64,000 nucleotides of DNA from DATDDB01 sp035260545 (GTDB lineage Bacteria; Pseudomonadota; Gammaproteobacteria; Burkholderiales; Gallionellaceae): contig DATFUZ010000024.1 in the NCBI GenBank assembly GCA_035260545.1, positions 1-64,000 on the forward strand, read 5' to 3'. The translations under genes were made by a program, and so were the position numbers. Positions 55,578 to 63,172 of the stretch are shown here, piece after piece; position 1 is the first letter of the stretch, and every line of letters begins with the position of its first letter. The notes below the pieces were generated by a model. It saw nothing but the letters and a program-made list of their open reading frames with translations. It searched no databases and had not been told where the DNA came from.

Positions 55578-56776
55578 GTTTGCTTATAGAGATGGATGGA
55601 GCGGAAATAGGGATCGGTCACGCTCAACTGCCCGCATTTTGCGCGCAGATTGGCCAGCTTCTCATCACTCCAGGCACCACTTTGGTCCAGGAAAACCTCC
55701 GCCTCGACACGGCCGTCCAGGTAGTGCAATACGAGGCGGGATGCATCCGGCAACGGTTCGCCCAGGCATGCCTCGAGGTGGCTGCGCAACTGGTCGCGGC
55801 TGGGCAAACGGATGTTGGGTCTGGAAACCGCATCGTCCTCCGGGTCGATGTGCACCATCACGTCCATTACTTCGTGATTGCGCAGCACGCTCTGCCGTGC
55901 AGTCTCTGCGATGTAATGCCCTTCGGACACGCTGATGTGGGGATCTACCATGATGTGCGCATCCACCAGCGCGTTGTCCGCCATCTTGCGGGTGCGCAAC
56001 TCATGCATGCCGCGCACGCCCGGCGTGGACAGCAGCGTCTGGCGGATCGCCGCGACCTCTTCCGCCTCGAGACCGGTGTCTATCAATTCGGCCAGCGCCT
56101 GCAGGGCGAACTTGCCGCCCATGTGCGCGATGATCATGCCAACGACTGCCGCCGCCACGAGATCGAGAAAGGTGAAGCCCAGCAGGTTGCCGCCGATGCC
56201 GAGGAGCACCACCAGCGAAGAGGCCGCGTCCGAGCGCGCATGCCAGGCGTTTGCGATCAGCATCTGGGAGCGCACGCGCATGGCGACTGCCAGCATGTAG
56301 CGGAACATGCCTTCCTTGGCCGCGAGCGCAACCAGCGCCACCCAGAACGTCACGGGGTGGACCGGCTGTACGGAAGCGGGATGCTGCAGGCGCATGGCCG
56401 CCGCGACCAGGAGGCTGATGCCCAGCGCGGTCAGCACCGCGCCCAGGATCAGCGTCGCCGCGGTCTCGATGCGCGCGTGACCATAGGGATGGCGCGCGTC
56501 GGCCCCGCGGTTGCCGTGGCGGTTTGCGAACAGCACCATCACGTCCGCCAGCAGATCGGAAAGCGAATGCAGGCCGTCCGCCATCAGCGATTGCGAACGC
56601 CCGAAGTAGCCCGCGATCACCTGCAGCAAGGTGAGCATCAGGTTGATGAAGATACTGGCCCAGGTGCTTTTCCGCGCCGCGGCGTAGCGCTCGGGATGTG
56701 TCGGTTCGAATACTGCTGATTTGCTGTGCAGGTGGTTGTGCGGCCCCCGTTCCGAACTGTCCGGGTGATTTTTCAT
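55568..56776 (-). CDS. Cation diffusion facilitator family transporter
   Basis: A 402-residue metal efflux protein. Six membrane helices carry paired metal-site motifs (HSLSD in DGLHSLSDLLAD, and HARSD in NAWHARSDAAS). A cytoplasmic domain from about residue 220 follows, with an extra C-terminal stretch of about 100 residues beyond the usual family size. The N-terminus is His-bearing (GPHNHLH). His in place of the Asp of E. coli FieF at the first site leans towards zinc, but the metal is uncertain. Its ATG at 56776 is preferred over a longer frame. Its 3' end carries a glnA control site. Confidence 0.88.
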   Translation of the reverse strand: MKNHPDSSERGPHNHLHSKSAVFEPTHPERYAAARKSTWASIFINLMLTLLQVIAGYFGRSQSLMADGLHSLSDLLADVMVLFANRHGNRGADARHPYGHARIETAATLILGAVLTALGISLLVAAAMRLQHPASVQPVHPVTFWVALVALAAKEGMFRYMLAVAMRVRSQMLIANAWHARSDAASSLVVLLGIGGNLLGFTFLDLVAAAVVGMIIAHMGGKFALQALAELIDTGLEAEEVAAIRQTLLSTPGVRGMHELRTRKMADNALVDAHIMVDPHISVSEGHYIAETARQSVLRNHEVMDVMVHIDPEDDAVSRPNIRLPSRDQLRSHLEACLGEPLPDASRLVLHYLDGRVEAEVFLDQSGAWSDEKLANLRAKCGQLSVTDPYFRSIHLYKQTAP

Positions 56777-56866
56777 TGCGATTCGGATAGTATGTATTTG
56801 TACAATTTCAAGAATAACACTTGTCGCGGCAAGCCGACAGGTCATTGGACATCACCGACATACATC

Positions 56867-57319
56867 ATGAGCAAGATCAGCGAAATCCTCGGTGCGGCCC
56901 AGCAGCGTGCCCGGGAGTGGAATCTGCCCTACGAGGGCGCACTGCTGCCGGCGGAAGCCTATGAGTTGCTGTTATCCGCGCCGGGCGCGACACTGGTCGA
57001 CGTGCGCACCCGCGCCGAGCTGGACTGGGTGGGGCGGATTCCCGGCGCGGTCGAGATCGAATGGATGGATTACCCGCGGCGGCAGGCCAATCCGAATTTC
57101 ATCGCGCAACTGCATCAGCAGGTGGACAAGGAGGGACTGCTGATGTTCATCTGCCGCAGCGGCCACCGCTCGCATGCAGCGGCGGCGGCGGCGACTGCTT
57201 CCGGCTTCGCCGATTGCTACAACGTCCTCGAAGGCTTCGAGGGCGACCCGGACGGCGACAAGCACCGCAATGCCAGGAACGGCTGGCGCAAGGCGGGCCT
57301 GCCCTGGCAGCAGAGCTAG
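56867..57319 (+). CDS. Rhodanese-like protein
   Basis: A 150-residue single-domain sulfurtransferase. The active-site cysteine is in FICRSGHRSHAAA, near residue 94, followed by a C-terminal stretch ending GWRKAGLPWQQ that is common in this group. It probably carries persulfide sulfur or detoxifies cyanide or sulfide. The gene is divergent from the metal transporter; the ATG at 56867 is chosen over a longer open frame. Confidence 0.88.
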   Translation: MSKISEILGAAQQRAREWNLPYEGALLPAEAYELLLSAPGATLVDVRTRAELDWVGRIPGAVEIEWMDYPRRQANPNFIAQLHQQVDKEGLLMFICRSGHRSHAAAAAATASGFADCYNVLEGFEGDPDGDKHRNARNGWRKAGLPWQQS

Positions 57320-57624
57320 GCGTTTCTGGTACTGCCGCGACGGCGCATCTTGGCAGGCGCGGTGCCGTTGTTGTTCAGCAGTCCGGCCTGGCGGGCGCTG
57401 ATGCAGCAGGGCTCGCCGGTCTCGCTGTCTATGGCGACGGGGACCAGGGTGTTGGTGCCGGTGGGGACGTCGGCCCGCCGATCGGCGCCGGCCTGGGCGG
57501 TGCGAATGCCGCGGGCAGCGCCATCCCGCTGCCCTGCCGGCAGGCGGGTTGCGCGATGATCTGGCCCCTGGCCCGCAACCATCGCCAATGTCAGAAATCC
57601 AACGACTGCCGAGATTCGCTTCAT
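57316..57624 (-). CDS. Small exported protein of unknown function
   Basis: A 102-residue protein with a signal-like start (MKRISAVVGFLTLAMVAG) and a hydrophilic, Arg/Gly-rich body. It has a CC pair in GEPCCISARQAG. It overlaps the convergent rhodanese stop by four bases. I recognise no family, and it may be a weakly conserved secreted protein. Confidence 0.5.
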   Translation of the reverse strand: MKRISAVVGFLTLAMVAGQGPDHRATRLPAGQRDGAARGIRTAQAGADRRADVPTGTNTLVPVAIDSETGEPCCISARQAGLLNNNGTAPAKMRRRGSTRNA

Positions 57625-57733
57625 AGTCAACGCGCCTCGATAATGTCGGCTTCCCCCGAAACCGTATAGCCCCTGGTCTTCGCACCCTGACGCGGTCACG
57701 CCCATGCTGCGCGATTCGCGCCGTTGCGCCTGT

Positions 57734-57949
57734 CTAGAGCGGTTGGCCCGCCTCAAACGATTCAACTGGATCGTACTCGATGCCATAACGAAATATCCGG
57801 TACACATGCGCAAGCGGATTGATCACGCCTACGTAAACAATGATTGCAAGCACGTAAAGCACCAGGATCGGCGACAGGATCCCGATGAAGAGCGCCGCGG
57901 ATAACAGCAGTACGAAATGGTTCAACACGGCCCCGTCCTGGATCTTCAT
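57734..57949 (-). CDS. Small membrane protein of unknown function
   Basis: A 71-residue protein with two hydrophobic segments (about residues 8-45) and a charged C-terminus. No ribosome site is clear ahead of the ATG. Two strong palindromes lie 44-92 bases upstream and may control it. No family is recognised. Confidence 0.55.
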   Translation of the reverse strand: MKIQDGAVLNHFVLLLSAALFIGILSPILVLYVLAIIVYVGVINPLAHVYRIFRYGIEYDPVESFEAGQPL

Positions 57950-57992
57950 GAATTCATTCGGTAGTTTTTATAACGGCCACCGCTCCCGCCGT

Positions 57993-58041
57993 GTGTGTAT
58001 CATACACACGAGCCAATCATACGTGTGCAAAATGCACACGT
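57993..58041. promoter_or_regulatory. Two operator-like palindromes
   Basis: GTGTGTATcATACACAC (57993-58009) and a second with arms ACGTGTGCA and TGCACACGT around AAA (58021-58041) are both perfect. They share the core GTGTG...CACAC, and their centres are 30 bases apart, about three helical turns. The pattern suggests paired sites for one dimeric regulator. Confidence 0.6.
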
Positions 58042-58193
58042 CAAGTGAAATGTTGCGTCCACGCACAGGATAGGGGTAACCCCGCCGGTTCGGGCGAAAA
58101 AAGGGTAGGGCCGGGCATGGCGGCACGCAAGGGAGCGGCGGCATCAGCCGCCGTCGGGCGGGACTTCCGTGGACTCAGAGGCGGGCAGCGCGG

Positions 58194-59057
58194 TCAAACG
58201 CCATATTGGTGCAGGGTAAAGACGGCGGCCGATGCGGCCAGGCAATATATACCGAACAAGGCCCAGCGCCCGCTTTCCAGCCAACTGGAAAGCCATTTGA
58301 GCGCCGCAACCCCGGCGAGGAAGCTGAACACCATCCCGAGCAGGCTGGGCATGAACATCTGCGTCATGTCGGCCATGGTCAGCGATGCGCCATGCTGGTC
58401 TTTCAGCAAGCGCATGACCTCGCGGACGATGATGGGCGGGGTGAGCACCACTGCCAGCGCAAAGCTGAATTCCTCGATGGTTCTCCGCGAGATCCCCAGC
58501 AGCAGCCCTGTTGAGATCGTCGCCCCCGAGCGCGAAAAACCGCGGAACGGCAGGCAGATGCCCTGAACTGCGCCTACATAGCAGGACTCTTTCAGGCCGA
58601 GGGGGCGCTCTTTTTCCGTGGAGGAATCATTCCTGATGCCCGCATACAGGGTCAGCAAGCCCACCAGGGCCAGCGCCGCGGAAATCAGCGTCATGTTGCC
58701 GAAGAGCTGCTCGATTTCCGCATGAGGCACATCCCTCATGAAAAATTTCTCGATCAGGAATTTCAGCGACAGCCCGACAACGCCGGTCAGCGCCGTGGCT
58801 GCCACAATGAACTTCGCGGCGCGCAGAAAAACTTCCACCGAGGCAAAGAAGCTCTGCTTCCATGATTTCCAGAAATAGAAAATCACCGCAAACATGGTGC
58901 CCGTGTGGAGCATCACCAGCAACAGCGTCATTTGGGGCGCAGTCGGATCGAGCCCCATCAGCTTTTCCGCAACAATGACGTGCGCGGAACTCGACACCGG
59001 CAACAATTCGGCGGCGCCCTGGACCAGGGCCAGAACAACTATCTTCAATAACATCAT
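58194..59057 (-). CDS. uppP: Undecaprenyl-diphosphatase UppP (BacA family), divergent
   Basis: A 287-residue membrane protein with about eight helices. The first family motif is LVQGAAELLPVSSSAH, which keeps the (E/Q)xxxE pattern. The second is RGFSRSGATIS, where the usual PGTSRSGAT has Pro changed to Arg and Thr to Phe. Role: recycling of undecaprenyl pyrophosphate for cell-wall synthesis. The changes suggest a divergent branch, and another undecaprenyl phosphatase may exist elsewhere. Two ATG codons stand in tandem; the first is used here. Confidence 0.82.
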   Translation of the reverse strand: MMLLKIVVLALVQGAAELLPVSSSAHVIVAEKLMGLDPTAPQMTLLLVMLHTGTMFAVIFYFWKSWKQSFFASVEVFLRAAKFIVAATALTGVVGLSLKFLIEKFFMRDVPHAEIEQLFGNMTLISAALALVGLLTLYAGIRNDSSTEKERPLGLKESCYVGAVQGICLPFRGFSRSGATISTGLLLGISRRTIEEFSFALAVVLTPPIIVREVMRLLKDQHGASLTMADMTQMFMPSLLGMVFSFLAGVAALKWLSSWLESGRWALFGIYCLAASAAVFTLHQYGV

Positions 59058-59114
59058 TTGATTATCTTCCGATTAACAATTGGCACGTTCACGAACTGGA
59101 CCTCGCCCCTTGCG

Positions 59115-59288
59115 CCCATGCGATGCGGCGGGTCACGGCCTTCCCACTCCTACCCGGTCATTTCCGGCCAGCAGGCCATCTCCCCGGATGGTGCGCCCGC
59201 AACCAGCGCAACCATCGTCCAGTGCGGTCGCGCGATGGCCGATACAGCGGCAATCGGTGGGGAATTTGCAAGGCGCATCTTACAGCAC
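59115..59288 (-). pseudogene. Decayed DUF1289 gene
   Basis: On the minus strand this matches the live DUF1289 gene at 61113-61313, including the region before the start (TATAATCGCGCC). The start ATG has become GTG, codon three is a stop, one cluster cysteine has become Arg (CIGHR for CIGHC), and a frameshift separates PCKFPTDCRCIGHR from CWPEMTG, which then meets another stop. It is clearly dead. The rest of the gap at 59058-59433 shows no gene. Confidence 0.8.
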
Positions 59289-59433
59289 GGCGCGATTATA
59301 CCGCCCGCACGGCGCAGCTTCCGTTTCGCGTTCGAAGCGGGGGGCATTCGGGCCAGGACGCGATTTCAGCGCAGGCTCCTTATGCTGTTTATGCTATAGA
59401 ATCACCATGTCTTGACGAGGCTTGCCCCTGGTG

Positions 59434-61098
59434 ATGAACCAATTATTGCGGCGCGCAACTGACTCCTTTCGCAATCGGCCAGGGCTCGCCCTCGCCGCGC
59501 TGCTGCTCGCGCTATGCATCCCGGGCATGGCGCGGGCGGACGGTTATCCGGCCCGGCTGCAGGGCCAGTGGTTTCGCGCGCCGCCGGCATGGGTGTACCG
59601 GGCCATCCCCTCCCTGGCGGATCCCGCGCTGGCTGCAGTGCCGGAAGTCGCGCTGACCGGCGGGCGTTTTTTTCAGCTCTCGGAATTCGACATCGCCCAG
59701 CAGCGCACCATGGTGGTGGACTTCAAGAATACCCAGACCATCGCCCGCTTTCACCACTGGATCTTCGACGCCGGAGGCACGCTGGTCGGCGAAGCCAGCG
59801 GCGGCATCGAGTCCGACGCGCGCAACCCGTTCTTCCTGACGTTCGGCCGTTCATTCGATCTGCTCGCCGGCCATTACAAGTTGGTCACCGAAGTCGATTC
59901 GCCGTTCTACATCGCCCAGCCGCAGCCCTATCTGGACACGGTTGAGCATTACCGCGAAGCGATCAAGCGCCCCGCCGCGCTGGGGGTGCTGTGCCTGGGC
60001 ATCCTGCTCGGGCTGGGCATCTATTACTTCGCCCTTTCCATTGCGCGGCGCGACAGGGCGGAAGCCATGTACGCCTTGTTCATCACCGGAAACCTGCTCT
60101 TCGACAGCACTTCGCTGCTGGTTCTGCCCGACCTCGCCGGAGTACGGTCCTTCGCGCTGCTGGGCATCCCGCTGCTGTTCTCCAACGCCGTGTATATCGT
60201 GTTCGTTCTTTCCCTGCTGGAAATCCGCCGCGCCACCCATCCGCGGCTGTATCGGCTCGGGCTCATCCTGCTCGCCCTGCTGGCGGTGTTTGCGGCGGCC
60301 GGTCTGGCGCTGCCGCACCTGGCGCTGGAGCTGGAACGCACGGGTGTAGCCATGTTCCTGCTGTTCGGCATGGCGGCCGGCATCACGCGCGCACGCGAAG
60401 GAAACATAACGGCGCGCTTCTATCTCGCCGCCGTTTCGCTGTTTCTGGTGTTCGGCGGAATCACCATCACGGCCTCCAGGTTGACGGGCATCTATACCCT
60501 GCACGTCGAGCACTTGGGCGCATTGGCCGTCACCATCGAAGTGCTGGCGCTGGCGCTGGTGCTCTCATACCAGTTCGCGCGCATGAAGGAGGAACGGGAA
60601 ACCGCGTTGTCCCAGCACACGCATAGCCAGCGACTGGCCCGCACCGACGCCCTGACCGGCCTGCCCAACCGGCTGGCGCTGGAAGAAGACCTCACGCCCC
60701 TGCCGGAGGCGGGCTGGCTGGCGTTCATCGACATGGACGGGCTCAAGTACTACAACGATAAATACGGGCATGACCGCGGGGATGAACTACTCTGCGCCTT
60801 CGCCAATCAATTGTGTGAAGCGCTGGGGAAAGAGGGCAGAGTATACCGGCTGGGCGGGGACGAATTCGCCATCGTCAGCCGGGGCGGTGAGGAAGCGGCG
60901 CTGGTGCGTGCCCTCGAAAAGGCTCTCGCAGTGCTGCGCGAGCAGGGGTTCGAGCAGGCCGCCGCCAGCCATGGCACGGCCCATATGCGCGAGGCCTCGA
61001 GCCGGCATCAATTGATGAACCTGGCGGATCAGCGGATGTATGCGCGCAAACACGAGAGCCGCCGGGAGCCGGGCGCCGCTGCCCCGGAAAACCCATAG
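59434..61098 (+). CDS. 7TM diguanylate cyclase
   Basis: A 554-residue protein. A hydrophobic start leads to a periplasmic sensor region (about residues 40-180, 7TMR-DISM type). Seven membrane helices follow (about 185-395), then a cytoplasmic GGDEF domain (about 415-540) with intact GGDEF at 474-478. No RxxD inhibitory site is present. It should make c-di-GMP when the sensor binds its ligand. In-frame TTG (59422) and GTG (59431) are alternative starts: GAGG at 59417-59420 spaces well to the GTG and sits a little far from the ATG. It lies between a dead and a live DUF1289 gene. Confidence 0.9.
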   Translation: MNQLLRRATDSFRNRPGLALAALLLALCIPGMARADGYPARLQGQWFRAPPAWVYRAIPSLADPALAAVPEVALTGGRFFQLSEFDIAQQRTMVVDFKNTQTIARFHHWIFDAGGTLVGEASGGIESDARNPFFLTFGRSFDLLAGHYKLVTEVDSPFYIAQPQPYLDTVEHYREAIKRPAALGVLCLGILLGLGIYYFALSIARRDRAEAMYALFITGNLLFDSTSLLVLPDLAGVRSFALLGIPLLFSNAVYIVFVLSLLEIRRATHPRLYRLGLILLALLAVFAAAGLALPHLALELERTGVAMFLLFGMAAGITRAREGNITARFYLAAVSLFLVFGGITITASRLTGIYTLHVEHLGALAVTIEVLALALVLSYQFARMKEERETALSQHTHSQRLARTDALTGLPNRLALEEDLTPLPEAGWLAFIDMDGLKYYNDKYGHDRGDELLCAFANQLCEALGKEGRVYRLGGDEFAIVSRGGEEAALVRALEKALAVLREQGFEQAAASHGTAHMREASSRHQLMNLADQRMYARKHESRREPGAAAPENP

Positions 61099-61112
61099 CC
61101 GCCCGGCATGCC

Positions 61113-61313
61113 TCAGCCCGACTGCTGCGCTGAAAGCGCCAGCGCAATACGCCGGTTCACCGCGCGCCGCTCTTCCTCGGTCATCTCCGGCCAGCGCGTG
61201 ACCTCCTCGAAAGTGCGCCCGCAACCGCGGCAGACGTCATCCCCCAGCGCAGTGGAGCAATGGCCTATGCACGGGCAGTCGGCGGAAAATTCGCAGGGTG
61301 AATCCGGAAGCAT
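61113..61313 (-). CDS. DUF1289 cysteine-rich protein
   Basis: A 66-residue protein with four conserved cysteines (SPCEFSADCPCIGHCS and CRGCGRT), likely to bind a metal or iron-sulfur cluster, and the family ending WPEMTEEERRAVNRRI. TATAAT lies 12 bases before the ATG, leaving almost no leader. It converges with the diguanylate cyclase. The function of the family is unknown. Confidence 0.9.
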   Translation of the reverse strand: MLPDSPCEFSADCPCIGHCSTALGDDVCRGCGRTFEEVTRWPEMTEEERRAVNRRIALALSAQQSG

Positions 61314-61343
61314 GGCGCGATTATAGCGCGCCGGCGCACTGCG

Positions 61344-61751
61344 TCAGGCGGCGTCCTGGTAGCCGAATTCGCCCACCCACGCGCCCTTGCGGTAATCGAG
61401 GTTGAGCCAGTGCGGCACGAACGGCGAACGGCGCACGATGGGGAAATCGTCCAGCGGCTGCTCGCCCTCCACCGAATGCAGATCACAGCGGCGGCCCGCC
61501 ACGGGACGGAAGCAGATAGAAAGCTTGTCGGAAACCGGCGTCACCTCGCGTGCGCCAGGCGTTTCATGAAACAGCACGCGCAGCCGGATCAGGCAGGAAA
61601 AATACAGCTCCATCTCCGCCACCAGCGGCGTCGCGCGCTGCGCCAGCGCCTGCCGGGCGGCGCGGCTCAAGCGCACGCGCACATCCCGCCCTTCCAGCAC
61701 AACCTGCTGTGTTGCCGCGTCATTGGACGCTTGCTTGATAAACGACAACAT
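61344..61751 (-). CDS. Conserved hypothetical protein
   Basis: A 135-residue soluble protein beginning MLSFIKQASNDAATQQ. A strong AAGGAGG ribosome site sits just before the ATG at 61751, so it is surely translated. The body has the look of a small mixed alpha-beta fold with no membrane segment. I recognise no domain, and no function can be proposed. Confidence 0.72.
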   Translation of the reverse strand: MLSFIKQASNDAATQQVVLEGRDVRVRLSRAARQALAQRATPLVAEMELYFSCLIRLRVLFHETPGAREVTPVSDKLSICFRPVAGRRCDLHSVEGEQPLDDFPIVRRSPFVPHWLNLDYRKGAWVGEFGYQDAA

Positions 61752-61838
61752 CTGGCCTCCTTGCCCGCCGCCGGAATGCGGCCATCGGCGCATGGTATGC
61801 CGGGATGGCCCGCGCCGCAAGGGCGGCGCGGGCCGCCG

Positions 61839-62705
61839 TCATTTCAACGGCAAGTAGATGTCGGTCACCAGTTCATGCTCAGGCGTGTCCGTGATGAGGT
61901 TCACGTAGTGGAAGAACAGCGGAAAATCGCGCAGTTGCTCACCGCTGCCCGGCAGCCAGTCGCGGTACAGGTGGTAGATGGGGCCGCGCAACTGCTCATG
62001 CGGCCCGAAGTGCCGCAGCACAGCACAGCGCCCCGCCGGAATGACCTTGTTCACGACCCCCTGCGGATTGGGCGGCACCTCCTCACCCACCTCCCCGCAG
62101 ATGTCGAAGCGGAATTTGTCCGGCTCCGTGGTTTCGGGGTCGCCGTAGACCAGGCCGAAAGTGCGGCTGGTCTGCACCGGCGACAGGCCCGTGCCCTTGC
62201 GCCACTCGATGAACCGGCGCGCGGTGTCGTTGACGAGGGCCGGGGCGCCGCAATGCTCCAGCACCGCGACCGGGGTTTGTTTGAAGCTAACGATCTTCAC
62301 TTCCATGGGGAACGTCCTTTCTCTTTCAGGAAACTGGAATCGCTCGCGCCAGGGCTGCCACTGCGGCTGCTTGCGGAATGCAGAGGGCGTCTGGCCAAAG
62401 GCGCTTTTGAATGCGCGCGAAAACGACTCCGGGTTTTCAAAACCGGCATTCAGCGCAATGTCCGTGATCCGCTCATGCGGGCTGAAGACGAGCTGGTAAG
62501 ACGCACGCCTGAGCCGCACGAGCTGGATATAGCGCATCACGCTGATGCCGCAGTAATCGGAGAACTGGCGGTGAAAGTGAAACTTCGAAAAGTGCGCGAC
62601 TGCGCTCAAGCCCTCCACCGAAAGCACATCGTCCAGGTGGCGATCGATATACTCGAACACCCGGGTGAATCGCGCGCGGTATTGGACTTCTTTCGATTTA
62701 CTCAC
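61839..62705 (-). CDS. AraC-family regulator with GyrI-like effector domain
   Basis: A 288-residue regulator. The N-terminal half (about residues 10-110) is a double helix-turn-helix of AraC/XylS type (FHFHRQFSDYCGISVMRYIQ). The C-terminal half (about 130-288) is a GyrI/SbmC-like small-molecule-binding domain, as in Rob and BmrR relatives. The start codon is GTG at 62705 after AAGGAGACGGCA. It probably controls an efflux or detoxification gene in response to hydrophobic ligands. Confidence 0.88.
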   Translation of the reverse strand: MSKSKEVQYRARFTRVFEYIDRHLDDVLSVEGLSAVAHFSKFHFHRQFSDYCGISVMRYIQLVRLRRASYQLVFSPHERITDIALNAGFENPESFSRAFKSAFGQTPSAFRKQPQWQPWRERFQFPERERTFPMEVKIVSFKQTPVAVLEHCGAPALVNDTARRFIEWRKGTGLSPVQTSRTFGLVYGDPETTEPDKFRFDICGEVGEEVPPNPQGVVNKVIPAGRCAVLRHFGPHEQLRGPIYHLYRDWLPGSGEQLRDFPLFFHYVNLITDTPEHELVTDIYLPLK

Positions 62706-62805
62706 TGCCGTCTCCTTGGACGACAAGATAGGGGATGAGGGGCAAACTGTCCTGACCGGGATTGCTGACTTTCGCATCCCGACCGCGTGCGAAGCAACGC
62801 GGCAA

Positions 62806-63060
62806 TCAGGGCAGCGTCGCCCGCTCCAGCCGCGACAGGAAAGTGAGCGCCTCCTCGCGCGAACCGCCGCACATCTCAAGCGAAGGTTGCAGCCCGCCGC
62901 AGAAGGCCGGGCGCTCCGGCTTGCCGAACGCCGCGCAGGCGTTGTCCTCATTCAACTGCGCGCAGCGCACCCCCGCCGGCTTACCCTGCGGCATGCCGGG
63001 CAGGGGTGAGGTGATGGAAGGCGCGATGCAGCAGGCGGCGCAGTTGGGGCGGCAGTTCAT
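62806..63060 (-). CDS. YkgJ family cysteine cluster protein
   Basis: An 84-residue protein with the cysteine arrangement MNCRPNCAACCIAPSI followed by a further Cys set (GVRCAQL, NACAAFG, PAFCGG, MCGGS). This is typical of YkgJ proteins, which bind iron-sulfur clusters or zinc. Role unknown. It is divergent from the nuclease-helicase gene at the right edge. Confidence 0.87.
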   Translation of the reverse strand: MNCRPNCAACCIAPSITSPLPGMPQGKPAGVRCAQLNEDNACAAFGKPERPAFCGGLQPSLEMCGGSREEALTFLSRLERATLP

Positions 63061-63172
63061 GAGATTCGCAAGCTTTACAGCAAGAGCAGTTTAAATTATA
63101 AAATCACAGGAAGTCATTCAAACTGGGCATCCTGTCCAATGGCGCAACAAGGGTACTGGGGGCCTCGGACTC

